A stretch of DNA of 5,394 nt from Candidatus Omnitrophota bacterium (GCA_030691725.1 JAUYDQ010000061.1:1-5394); one strand, 5' to 3'. Counted from the first letter of the stretch, positions 1 to 5,315 are shown. The notes: generated by a model from the letters alone, not told the origin. Program-made: numbers and translations.

Positions 1-807
1 TTTCATATCTTTCAGGATATTATATATGGAAGGTACTCCTACAAATATACTCACCCTATGCTTTCTTATTGTGCGGATAACACGCCGGAAAGGCCTAAGC
101 GATTTCATAATTATTATTTTTGCACCGATGAGTAAAGGTAAGTTCATACATACAGTTGCGGCAAAAGAATGGAATAAAGGTAATATGCAGATACAAGTAT
201 CTCTATGCGTTGCTTTTATGGCTTCTGCGCAGTCACTGGCATTAGAAACAAGATTATAATGTGTAAGCATTGCACCCTTAGGATGTCCGGTTGTCCCTGA
301 AGTATATAAGATTACAGCCAGATCTTGAGGCAGGCTTACGACTTTATTGAGTATTTCAGGGTTATCCTTTTTAATTCTGTTAAAATCTGTGGTGTCATCA
401 TTTGCTTTTGTAGTCGTAATAATATGTTTAAGGCTATCAACCCTTAACCTTAATTCTTCTGCCATATCTACATATATGCGGGAGGTAACAAGGCAGATTG
501 CCTGGCTGTCCTCTAAAATAAATTTTGCCTCTTCAATTTTAAACATATAGTTAATCGGCACAACTACTGCTTGGGCCTTAAGAACAGCAAAATAACTGAT
601 TACGAATTCAGGGCAGTTATCTAAAAATAGAGCTACCTTATCCTGCTTTTTAATACCTAAAGCAACAAGGCCTGCGGCAATGCTGTCTGTTAGTTCATTA
701 AGAGTTTTGTAATTTATCCTCTTTTGGCCAAAGACGATAGCTGTTCTCTGGGGATGCTTTTGCGCACTTATATATAATAATTCTCCTAAATTTTTAGGCA
801 CGACCAT
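1..807 (-). CDS. AMP-forming acyl-CoA synthetase (FadD/LcfB-like), N-terminal 269 residues, cut by window edge
   Basis: I translated this from the reverse strand; the frame stays open for 269 codons and leaves the window without a stop, so about half of a usual ~500-residue enzyme is present. These cytoplasmic enzymes activate a fatty or other carboxylic acid with ATP to an acyl-adenylate and transfer it to CoA. The family signature is clear: the phosphate-binding loop YTSGTTGHPKGAM lies at residues 168-180, followed by LPLFHSFA at 209-216 and VGVPSIYNIL at 257-266. The N-terminus NLGELL (6-11) is typical of the family. The ATG at 807 overlaps the end of the radical SAM gene by 14 bases, and no clear Shine-Dalgarno sequence precedes it, which suggests translational coupling. 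The C-terminal lid with the catalytic lysine lies outside the window. Chain-length preference cannot be read from this part; a long-chain fatty-acid ligase is the best guess. Confidence 0.93.
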   Translation of the reverse strand, partial: MVVPKNLGELLYISAQKHPQRTAIVFGQKRINYKTLNELTDSIAAGLVALGIKKQDKVALFLDNCPEFVISYFAVLKAQAVVVPINYMFKIEEAKFILEDSQAICLVTSRIYVDMAEELRLRVDSLKHIITTTKANDDTTDFNRIKKDNPEILNKVVSLPQDLAVILYTSGTTGHPKGAMLTHYNLVSNASDCAEAIKATHRDTCICILPLFHSFAATVCMNLPLLIGAKIIIMKSLRPFRRVIRTIRKHRVSIFVGVPSIYNILKDMK

Positions 808-1768
808 CGTTTTTTAGTATGGGTTTTATATTAATGCCGGCAAATCTTTCCAGGCCCCGGCCATCCTGTGTCCAGCCGTTATATAATCCGTATTTTTCCA
901 TAGCAGCCAAGGCAACCTCGTATTCCTGATAAGTAATGCGGCGAGAAATCTCTTTGAGCTGATTTGCCTTGTAATACGGAGAATATTGGCTCATTAAGCT
1001 GATATATGTATCTTTGGAGAGTTCTTCCGCAATAAATTCCATTATCTTATCTGCGCCAGAAATATTATTTGGCAGGACCAGATGCCTTATGATTACTCCC
1101 CTTCTGATTATGCCTTCGTCATCAATTTCAGCTACACCCACCTGCCGATGTATTTCTTTTAATGCTGCTTGATTTAATTTAGGATAACCCGGTGCCGATG
1201 AATATTTAATTGCCATATCATTATCTGCATAGCGCATATCCACAAGATATATATCCACTATGCCATCGAGTAATTTTATTATCTCGGGTAATTCAAATCC
1301 ACCGGTATTATAAACAATGGGAATTTTTAGGCCTTTGGGTATTGCCAGTTCCAGGGCTTTTAGAATTTGCGGCATCACATGGGTAGGCGTAACTAAATTT
1401 ATATTATGACAGCCCATATCCTGTAATTGCAGCATAAAATGTGCTAACTCTTCGAATCCTACCTCTCTTCCCTCGTCTAACTGGCTAAACTTGTAATTTT
1501 GACAATAAGCACAAACCATATTACAGCCGGAGAAAAAGATTGTTCCTGACCCGCGCTGACCTGATAGAGGAGGTTCTTCTCCGTGATGCGGCATAAAACT
1601 GCACACCTTGGGTTTAAGGCCGATTCTACAAAATCCCCTCTCGTCATTTAAGCGGTTCACTTTGCAAATCCTCGGGCAAATACAACAGGACTCAAGCATC
1701 TTAAAAACCCTGTCAATAATGCTGTTCAATTTACCGTTATTATAAGATTCTAAATAAATTGGATACAT
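794..1768 (-). CDS. PflX-type (COG1313) radical SAM protein, pyruvate-formate-lyase-activase homologue
   Basis: A complete 324-residue protein. The radical SAM cluster motif is CNMVCAYC at residues 82-89 (C82, C86, C89, the CxxxCxxC spacing), so it should bind a [4Fe-4S] cluster that cleaves S-adenosylmethionine. Ahead of it is the second cysteine set typical of this family: C28, C31, C35 (CICPRIC) and C47 (GFCRIG), followed by HHGEEPPLSG (61-70) and GSGTIFFSGC (73-82). These place it in the group annotated as uncharacterised PflA homologues; the substrate is unknown. Length and domain order are normal. The ATG at 1768 lies 3 bases after the M48 stop, and the residues before the first cysteines match the usual family N-terminus. 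Its end overlaps the acyl-CoA synthetase start. No pyruvate formate-lyase or other glycyl-radical enzyme lies in the window, so a PFL-activating role should not be assumed. Confidence 0.93.
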   Translation of the reverse strand: MYPIYLESYNNGKLNSIIDRVFKMLESCCICPRICKVNRLNDERGFCRIGLKPKVCSFMPHHGEEPPLSGQRGSGTIFFSGCNMVCAYCQNYKFSQLDEGREVGFEELAHFMLQLQDMGCHNINLVTPTHVMPQILKALELAIPKGLKIPIVYNTGGFELPEIIKLLDGIVDIYLVDMRYADNDMAIKYSSAPGYPKLNQAALKEIHRQVGVAEIDDEGIIRRGVIIRHLVLPNNISGADKIMEFIAEELSKDTYISLMSQYSPYYKANQLKEISRRITYQEYEVALAAMEKYGLYNGWTQDGRGLERFAGINIKPILKNDGRA

Positions 1769-1771
1769 ATT

Positions 1772-2527
1772 TTAAGTAGCGGATGCAATTTCTTTTTCTA
1801 CATTTTTTATTCTCTCTTTAAGGTCAGGATGCGAACTTAAGAATTCGATATGTAAGTTGCCGCCTTTCTTTTCTGCTTCTTTCTCTAATTTCTTGAAAAA
1901 GGTAATCATGCCGTGAGGATCGAAACCCGCATTCCTCGCATATTTTACAGCGAGTTTATCCGCAAGCGATTCATCCTTACGGCTATAACCCAGGCTCGCT
2001 AGGTTAAATACAATATCCATTGCCTGCCCCATTGTTTGTTGGCCGCTGATACCTAAAGCAATGCTCATCACGATTTGGTATCCTAAATTCGCTTCTAACT
2101 GTTTAACGCTATGGCGTGCTGCAACATGGCCTATTTCATGGCCCAGGACGCAGGCAAGCTCATCGTCCGTTGCAGTGTCTAGAAGACCTGCATTCACATA
2201 GATATATCCACCCGGAATGGCAAAGGCATTGAATTCTTTATCATCAATAATTTTAAAATAGTAAGTGAGGTCCTGTCTATCTGAAAAACCGGATACCTTA
2301 ATACCGATATTATTCAGCCTGGTTTGTCTTTTAGAATCTTGCAATATTTTAAATTTATTTTGTACCTGCCTATCCATATCGCGGCCTAAGGCAACCTCGC
2401 TTTGTGTATCTATTAATAAAGTCTCTCGCCTTTGTGTTGCAGGGTTGTATATAGTAACGCAACCGCTTAGCGAAAGAAGGATAAAGGCTAAAATTATATA
2501 ACTATTTGGTTTTAATTTGCTGCGCAT
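1772..2527 (-). CDS. M48-family zinc metalloprotease, predicted lipoprotein
   Basis: A complete 251-residue protein. The N-terminus has a basic start, a hydrophobic stretch (about 10-20) and a lipobox ending LSGC with C23 as the lipidated residue, so it is exported and anchored in the envelope. The catalytic zinc motif HEIGH is at 130-134 (ligands H130 and H134, catalytic E131). The third ligand is probably E186 in YSRKDESLAD (181-190). The motifs AIPGGYIYVNAGLL (103-116) and FLSSHPDLKERI (229-240) are hallmarks of the periplasmic BepA/LoiP-like M48 group, which handles misfolded envelope proteins. It is a short version with no C-terminal TPR repeats as in BepA. The ATG at 2527 overlaps the DUF4416 gene by 26 bases and is preceded by a purine-rich AGAGAGA. 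The radical SAM gene follows after 3 bases. The family assignment is secure; the role in envelope quality control is inferred from relatives. Confidence 0.95.
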   Translation of the reverse strand: MRSKLKPNSYIILAFILLSLSGCVTIYNPATQRRETLLIDTQSEVALGRDMDRQVQNKFKILQDSKRQTRLNNIGIKVSGFSDRQDLTYYFKIIDDKEFNAFAIPGGYIYVNAGLLDTATDDELACVLGHEIGHVAARHSVKQLEANLGYQIVMSIALGISGQQTMGQAMDIVFNLASLGYSRKDESLADKLAVKYARNAGFDPHGMITFFKKLEKEAEKKGGNLHIEFLSSHPDLKERIKNVEKEIASAT

Positions 2528-3029
2528 AGATCTCTCTTATATGATTAAATATTGCAATATAATCAGCTGTTCTGTAATCCGGATAAGTCCACTCCCAGGG
2601 AGTAAAACTTTTATTCTGATAAAAAAGGGTTATCTCTGCGCATATGCCTTCGTTCAAATATATCCGGTGTTTGTAGTCTTTGTTTGAGGCAAGAATAAGC
2701 TTAGCCATATCTAAATAACCCGGATCGATGTTAATTGAGCGCAATCCGCCTCTCGATAATTTTTCTTCAATTATATTAGTTCTGATTTTTATCTTAGGCA
2801 GGTTTTGCGGCAAGATTAATTTCTCGAAACTGATAAATTTTCTCTTAAGATTCTTACCAAACTCAGCTTCGTAATAATTGGTATGCTGAAAGGCAAGAGT
2901 CTGACTTTCAAAATCTATTTTGCCAAACCGGCTTTTTAAAATACCTTTTGCCTTATCGGGTCCGCTTTCATTTTGAAAGATAAATCCGATAATCAGTTTT
3001 ACCGGTCGATGTTTTTTTATTCTTACCAC
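2502..3029 (-). CDS. DUF4416 family protein, function unknown
   Basis: A 175-residue soluble protein with no signal peptide or membrane segment. It matches my recollection of the DUF4416 family along its whole length: PVKLIIGFIF (9-18), NYYEAEFG (51-58), INIDPGYLDMAKLILAS (99-115), HRIYLNEGI (121-129) and WTYPDYRT (147-154). No catalytic activity has been established for this family, and none can be read here. The start is GTG at 3029: an in-frame TAA lies directly upstream and no ATG occurs near the N-terminus, so this is the only sensible start. The ribosome-binding site is weak. It follows the micro-ORF by 13 bases and overlaps the M48 gene by 26 bases, so it is probably coupled to both. 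The conserved aspartate, tyrosine and histidine residues in the motifs would be consistent with an enzyme or nucleotide-binding protein, but that is speculation. Confidence 0.88.
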   Translation of the reverse strand: MVRIKKHRPVKLIIGFIFQNESGPDKAKGILKSRFGKIDFESQTLAFQHTNYYEAEFGKNLKRKFISFEKLILPQNLPKIKIRTNIIEEKLSRGGLRSINIDPGYLDMAKLILASNKDYKHRIYLNEGICAEITLFYQNKSFTPWEWTYPDYRTADYIAIFNHIREIYAQQIKTK

Positions 3030-3042
3030 TTAAACTTTTTAT

Positions 3043-3147
3043 CTAGTGTGCAGGATTTAATTTTATTTTCATATCTGGGTTGCCTGCATAAATATTTGTT
3101 GGAATGAGTAAAATAATTAATACGGAAAGCACCTTAAGGGTTAGCAT
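3043..3147 (-). CDS. Possible 34-residue signal-peptide-bearing micro-ORF
   Basis: A short reading frame fills the otherwise empty 135-base gap between the PilZ and DUF4416 genes. It begins with ATG at 3147, 17 bases after the PilZ stop, and ends with TAG, 13 bases before the DUF4416 GTG. The peptide starts MLTLKVLSVLIILLIPTNIY and ends AGNPDMKIKLNPAH. It therefore has one lysine, a strongly hydrophobic core (about 6-16), and a plausible signal-peptidase site after Ala21 (IYA), leaving a mature tail of only about 13 residues. A purine run AAAAAGG sits very close (2 bases) upstream of the ATG. I recognise no family. It could be a real small exported peptide, a leader peptide affecting DUF4416 translation, or the remnant of a truncated exported protein. 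Its position in the operon and the signal-peptide pattern support it; its length makes chance possible. Confidence 0.45.
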   Translation of the reverse strand: MLTLKVLSVLIILLIPTNIYAGNPDMKIKLNPAH

Positions 3148-3159
3148 AACCTTTTTAAG
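3133..3159 (-). repeat. Imperfect inverted repeat around the micro-ORF start codon
   Basis: On the minus strand the arms are CTTAA + GGTTA and TAACC + TTAAG, separated by a 3-base loop (TGC) and an asymmetric internal loop (AAA opposite C). The micro-ORF ATG lies across the loop and the purine run upstream lies in the stem, so the RNA fold could limit ribosome access. There is no run of T after it, so it is not a standard terminator. The stem is AU-rich and may be weak. Confidence 0.4.
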
Positions 3160-3164
3160 GGCCT

Positions 3165-3527
3165 TTAGGAGATTTTGGGCAAGAGTTGATTGATGTATTG
3201 AGCTATTTTTTTTCGTTGGTTTTCTTTAATACCATTAAAAAAGACCGCGATATTAAAGCCGCCTTTCTTTTCATCTTCGGTTCTTACAACTACGCCATTA
3301 CAGTCAACTTCGATATTCTTCATTCTGCCGCTGACCATAACAGGTAAAGTTACTTTAACCGCAATCTTAGTAAAAGGCGGTATATATTTATCCAGGTGGC
3401 AATACGCGCCTACGCAACTGACATTCTGGGTGCTGGTAGCGAAGCCGTACCCATCGGCTGCTATTTTAAGCGGAAGGGTTTGTTCTATTCGCGGATATTG
3501 CCTTCGTTCCGTTTTTTTGGCTTTCAT
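3165..3527 (-). CDS. PilZ domain protein, predicted cyclic di-GMP receptor
   Basis: A complete 120-residue protein that is essentially one PilZ domain. Both ligand-binding signatures are present: the arginine motif in ERRQYPR (R9-x3-R13) and the [D/N]xSxxG motif N35-V-S37-C-V-G40 in NVSCVGAY. Strands typical of the PilZ barrel follow, such as TKIAVKVTLPV (53-63) and GGFNIAVFF (89-97), then a closing helix (about 101-115). With both motifs intact it should bind cyclic di-GMP in the cytoplasm and pass the signal to a partner. PilZ proteins commonly act on pili, secretion, exopolysaccharide or motility. Its ATG overlaps the stop of the upstream zinc-ribbon gene as ATGA, a strong sign of coupled translation, so that protein is a candidate partner. 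There are no fused output domains. The divergently transcribed ExeA/GspB pair is another possible functional link, by inference only. Confidence 0.92.
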   Translation of the reverse strand: MKAKKTERRQYPRIEQTLPLKIAADGYGFATSTQNVSCVGAYCHLDKYIPPFTKIAVKVTLPVMVSGRMKNIEVDCNGVVVRTEDEKKGGFNIAVFFNGIKENQRKKIAQYINQLLPKIS

Positions 3528-3739
3528 TTTTTCTCTTCTTTGGCTTTAAGTGTTGCCTTACGCCAGCATTTTTTATTGCAATAAAATTTTCCGTTACGGT
3601 AATATCGCTTTAGCTTTTTAATGGGTTTATTGCAGGCTAAACAGTTAGCTTGCTTCTCTTCTGCTGGCTTGGCTTGTTGTGTAGCCTGGGGTTTTGTTTG
3701 TTCTTTTGTTGCTTCGGGCCTTGCTGTTTCGGCTGTCAT
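3524..3739 (-). CDS. Small lysine-rich zinc-ribbon/treble-clef-like protein, four cysteines
   Basis: A 71-residue protein, first gene of the leftward operon. Residues 1-31 are low-complexity and probably disordered (rich in A, T, K, Q, E, P). Residues 33-58 carry two cysteine pairs, C33-x2-C36 and C54-x3-C58, around a basic core containing RYYRNGKFYC. This spacing fits a single zinc site in a small treble-clef or TRASH-like fold. The C-terminus is a lysine-rich helix (62-71). The ATG at 3739 is set by an AGGGAAG ribosome-binding site 8 bases upstream and by an in-frame TAA 39 bases further up. The 4-base ATGA overlap with the PilZ gene suggests the two are made together. I do not recognise a named family; the fold suggests nucleic-acid or protein binding. 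No enzymatic motif is visible. Confidence 0.8.
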   Translation of the reverse strand: MTAETARPEATKEQTKPQATQQAKPAEEKQANCLACNKPIKKLKRYYRNGKFYCNKKCWRKATLKAKEEKK

Positions 3740-3747
3740 TAATTTTT

Positions 3748-3754
3748 CTTCCCT
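3748..3754 (-). promoter_or_regulatory. Shine-Dalgarno site of the zinc-ribbon gene
   Basis: AGGGAAG on the minus strand, 8 bases before the ATG at 3739. It is the best ribosome-binding site in the leftward operon and fixes the start of its first gene. Confidence 0.65.
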
Positions 3755-3777
3755 TGCCTTTCTTATCTTTATCTGTT

Positions 3778-3808
3778 AGATTATTTATAGATTCTTCTTC
3801 GATAATCT
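3778..3808 (-). repeat. Weak AT-rich inverted repeat in operon leader
   Basis: Seven-base arms AGATTAT and ATAATCT surround a 17-base loop. It lies in the leader of the leftward operon, downstream of two stronger hairpins. Every pair but one is A-T, so it may be chance in AT-rich DNA. Confidence 0.25.
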
Positions 3809-3825
3809 TTACTATTCTATTGCAA

Positions 3826-3860
3826 GAAAATCGCTTCGTGATAACTTCAATACGATTTTC
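3826..3860 (-). repeat. Leader hairpin B: 8-bp perfect inverted repeat
   Basis: On the minus strand GAAAATCG and CGATTTTC face each other across a 19-base loop. It starts 2 bases after hairpin A in the predicted leader RNA. The loop holds a GAAG direct repeat. A further copy of AAAATCGCT lies at 3940-3948 between the rightward promoter boxes, so the motif might instead be a protein-binding half-site. No T-run follows, so it is not an intrinsic terminator. Confidence 0.5.
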
Positions 3861-3862
3861 AG

Positions 3863-3896
3863 TGGTTAGGAAAGTGTTTTATACTTTCCTATACCA
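3863..3896 (-). repeat. Leader hairpin A / operator-like palindrome at the predicted transcription start
   Basis: Perfect 9-bp arms TAGGAAAGT and ACTTTCCTA enclose a 7-base loop. The stem extends by TGGT/ACCA across a single bulged base, giving 13 pairs. The predicted start of the leftward transcript (about 3894) coincides with the outer end of this repeat. It could be a 5'-terminal RNA stem-loop protecting the message, or a DNA operator overlapping +1. No T-tract follows on either strand, so it does not look like a terminator. Confidence 0.65.
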
Positions 3897-3900
3897 TGAA

Positions 3901-3929
3901 AATATAGCACATATTTATCGGGATGTCAA
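3901..3929 (-). promoter_or_regulatory. Sigma70-type promoter for the zinc-ribbon/PilZ operon
   Basis: On the minus strand a perfect TTGACA (3929-3924) is followed by a 17-base spacer and TATATT (3906-3901), one mismatch from consensus. Transcription should start near 3894, leaving a leader of about 155 nt before the ATG at 3739. That leader carries hairpins A and B. No other promoter of similar quality is visible before the downstream genes. Confidence 0.75.
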
Positions 3930-3933
3930 ATAC

Positions 3934-3961
3934 TTTACAAAATCGCTGCTTTTGCTATAAT
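3934..3961 (+). promoter_or_regulatory. Extended -10 sigma70-type promoter for the ExeA/GspB unit
   Basis: TTTACA (3934-3939), a 16-base spacer and a perfect TATAAT (3956-3961) preceded by TGC, which makes an extended -10. The expected start at about 3968 lies only about 4 bases before the ATG at 3972. The -35 boxes of this and the leftward promoter are 4 bp apart, so polymerases could compete for the site. Confidence 0.7.
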
Positions 3962-3971
3962 AAAAACGAAG

Positions 3972-4790
3972 ATGTATTGTCAATTTTATGGCCTTGATGA
4001 AAGACCTTTTAACGTAACCTCTGACCCTGCCTTCTTCTTCTTGAGCAGGCAGCACAAAGAAGCCCTTTCGCACCTTCTTTACGGGGTCTCTCAGAGAAAA
4101 GGCATCCTTGTAATTACTGGCGAAATAGGCACGGGTAAGACTACCCTGTGCCGTTTTTTTCTTAATCAGTTACCTAAAAATGTTAAAACAGCGTTTATAC
4201 TTAATCCCTATTTTTCCGAGATTCAGTTATTAGAGGCAATAATAAACGATTTCGGCCTTAAGGTAAGAACTAAATCAAGATTATCGTTTGTCTGGGAACT
4301 GAACAAGTTTTTATTAAGCGAATCAGAAACGGGTAACAATGTAGTCTTGATTATTGACGAGGCGCAAAATTTAAGGCCCCAAGCATTGGAACAAATTCGC
4401 TTACTTTCAAATTTAGAGACAGAAAAAGACAAACTAATCCAGATTGTATTGGTAGGCCAACCGGAACTAAATCGTAAATTAGATCTTTACGACCTTCGCC
4501 AACTTCAGCAGAGAATAATGGTTAGATATCATATTACGCCTCTAGAAGAAAACGAATTAAATGACTATATAAACCACCGTTTAAATATAGCGGGCTCAAA
4601 CGGCAGAATAAAATTTACTGATGAAACGTTTAAGATAATCTCTGACTTTTCTTGCGGTGTTCCGCGTCTCATTAATATTATCTGTGACCGCGCGCTTTTG
4701 GCAGGGTTTGTCGCAGAGACCAAAACAATAGATTCGGATATTATAAATAAATGCGTTAAGGAACTAAACATTTATCTGGTAAAGCAATAG
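3972..4790 (+). CDS. exeA: ExeA/GspA-type AAA+ ATPase
   Basis: A complete 272-residue protein. It opens with the family signature MYCQFYGLDERPFNVTSDP (1-19), which confirms the start. The ATPase core follows: Walker A GEIGTGKTT at 50-58 (K56), Walker B VVLIIDEAQNL at 124-134 (D129, E130), sensor-1 region QIVLVGQPEL (157-166), a probable arginine finger in LQQRI (R181), and sensor-2 GVPRLINIICDRAL (229-242). In Aeromonas, ExeA with ExeB helps the secretin pass through peptidoglycan and assemble for type II secretion. This version ends after the ATPase domain: the membrane segment and C-terminal peptidoglycan-binding domain of the ~550-residue ExeA are missing. It is therefore probably cytoplasmic and acts through its neighbour. 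No Shine-Dalgarno site precedes the ATG. The GspB-like gene starts 3 bases after its stop. Short relatives also serve type IV pili or unknown systems, so the exact machine is uncertain. Confidence 0.92.
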   Translation: MYCQFYGLDERPFNVTSDPAFFFLSRQHKEALSHLLYGVSQRKGILVITGEIGTGKTTLCRFFLNQLPKNVKTAFILNPYFSEIQLLEAIINDFGLKVRTKSRLSFVWELNKFLLSESETGNNVVLIIDEAQNLRPQALEQIRLLSNLETEKDKLIQIVLVGQPELNRKLDLYDLRQLQQRIMVRYHITPLEENELNDYINHRLNIAGSNGRIKFTDETFKIISDFSCGVPRLINIICDRALLAGFVAETKTIDSDIINKCVKELNIYLVKQ

Positions 4791-4793
4791 ACA

Positions 4794-5315
4794 ATGAGCA
4801 TTATATACGATGCCTTGAAAAAGGTTGAAGCATCTGGCGCTAATGATTCAAAAACAAAAATAGATAAAGGCTTTAAACCTAAACCCAAGATTTATTTCCT
4901 ATACGCATTAGTGATATGTTTTGGTTTTTTTATAGCAAATATTTTTTATGAATGGTTATTCCCAAAACTTTCGCTGAAAACCGCCAATATTGTAACAAAA
5001 GGCCAGCCCCCGACAGATAAAGAACAGGCTGTATCTAGTTATAGCCAGCCATCAAGCGAGGCAGCTACCTCACAGACCAGCGCACCTATGCAGACTAAAA
5101 TTGAAACTCAAAAAGAAACCCCACCCTCTCTTACTTTAAACGGCGTATTCTTTTCAGGGAATGAGGGTTACGCTTTAATAAATAACCGGATTGTAAAACA
5201 GGGCGATAAAATCGGCGGGGCAACTATAGTACAGATTTCTTTAGATGAAGTAGATTTGGAGTTTGACGGTTCGATCATCAAACTTTCCGATAGCGCTTCC
5301 AATAGCACAAAGTAA
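4794..5315 (+). CDS. gspB: GspB/ExeB-like single-pass membrane protein
   Basis: A complete 173-residue protein. It starts with MSIIYDALKKVE, the short cytoplasmic motif typical of GspB-like proteins. A lysine-rich stretch (19-32) precedes one transmembrane helix (about 33-51), giving an N-in, C-out topology. A flexible S/T/P/Q-rich linker (about 66-112) leads to a small periplasmic domain (113-165) with LTLNGVFFSG, EGYALINNRIVKQGDKIGG (124-142) and VDLEFDG (153-159). This matches the C-terminal T2SS GspB domain, which resembles GspC/PilP-type domains that touch secretins. It starts 3 bases after the ExeA stop and is almost certainly co-transcribed and a partner of that ATPase, linking cytoplasmic ATP hydrolysis to the periplasm. 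Length is normal for a minimal GspB. Its stop lies 3 bases from the stop of the convergent gene. Confidence 0.85.
   Translation: MSIIYDALKKVEASGANDSKTKIDKGFKPKPKIYFLYALVICFGFFIANIFYEWLFPKLSLKTANIVTKGQPPTDKEQAVSSYSQPSSEAATSQTSAPMQTKIETQKETPPSLTLNGVFFSGNEGYALINNRIVKQGDKIGGATIVQISLDEVDLEFDGSIIKLSDSASNSTK

Noticed and set aside
26..550. Two plus-strand open frames at 26-259 and 347-550
   Set aside because: They lie antisense to the acyl-CoA synthetase, whose minus-strand translation carries clear family motifs across both stretches.
2265..2501. Plus-strand frame opposite the M48 gene, and similar frames at 3396-3584, 4223-4432 and 4565-4771
   Set aside because: All are antisense to genes with strong motifs and have no support of their own.
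2502..3029. Frameshift linking the micro-ORF to the DUF4416 gene as one exported protein
   Set aside because: DUF4416 proteins start with the PVKL segment seen here and are not known to carry signal peptides; an in-frame stop precedes the GTG.
3778..3825. Second leftward promoter (TTGCAA and TATAAA-like boxes)
   Set aside because: The boxes are far more than 17 bases apart, and the TATA-like string is ordinary in this AT-rich stretch.
3740..3894. Cyclic di-GMP riboswitch ahead of the PilZ operon
   Set aside because: I could not find the conserved core sequences or the expected junction of either known class; only simple hairpins are visible.
3863..3896. Intrinsic terminator
   Set aside because: The stem is long but AT-rich, with no T-run after it on either strand, and it sits at a promoter start instead of a gene end.
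3694..3960. Plus-strand 88-residue open frame in the control region
   Set aside because: It overlaps the start of the zinc-ribbon gene, both promoters and both hairpins; its protein is a reading of AT-rich DNA with no recognisable features.
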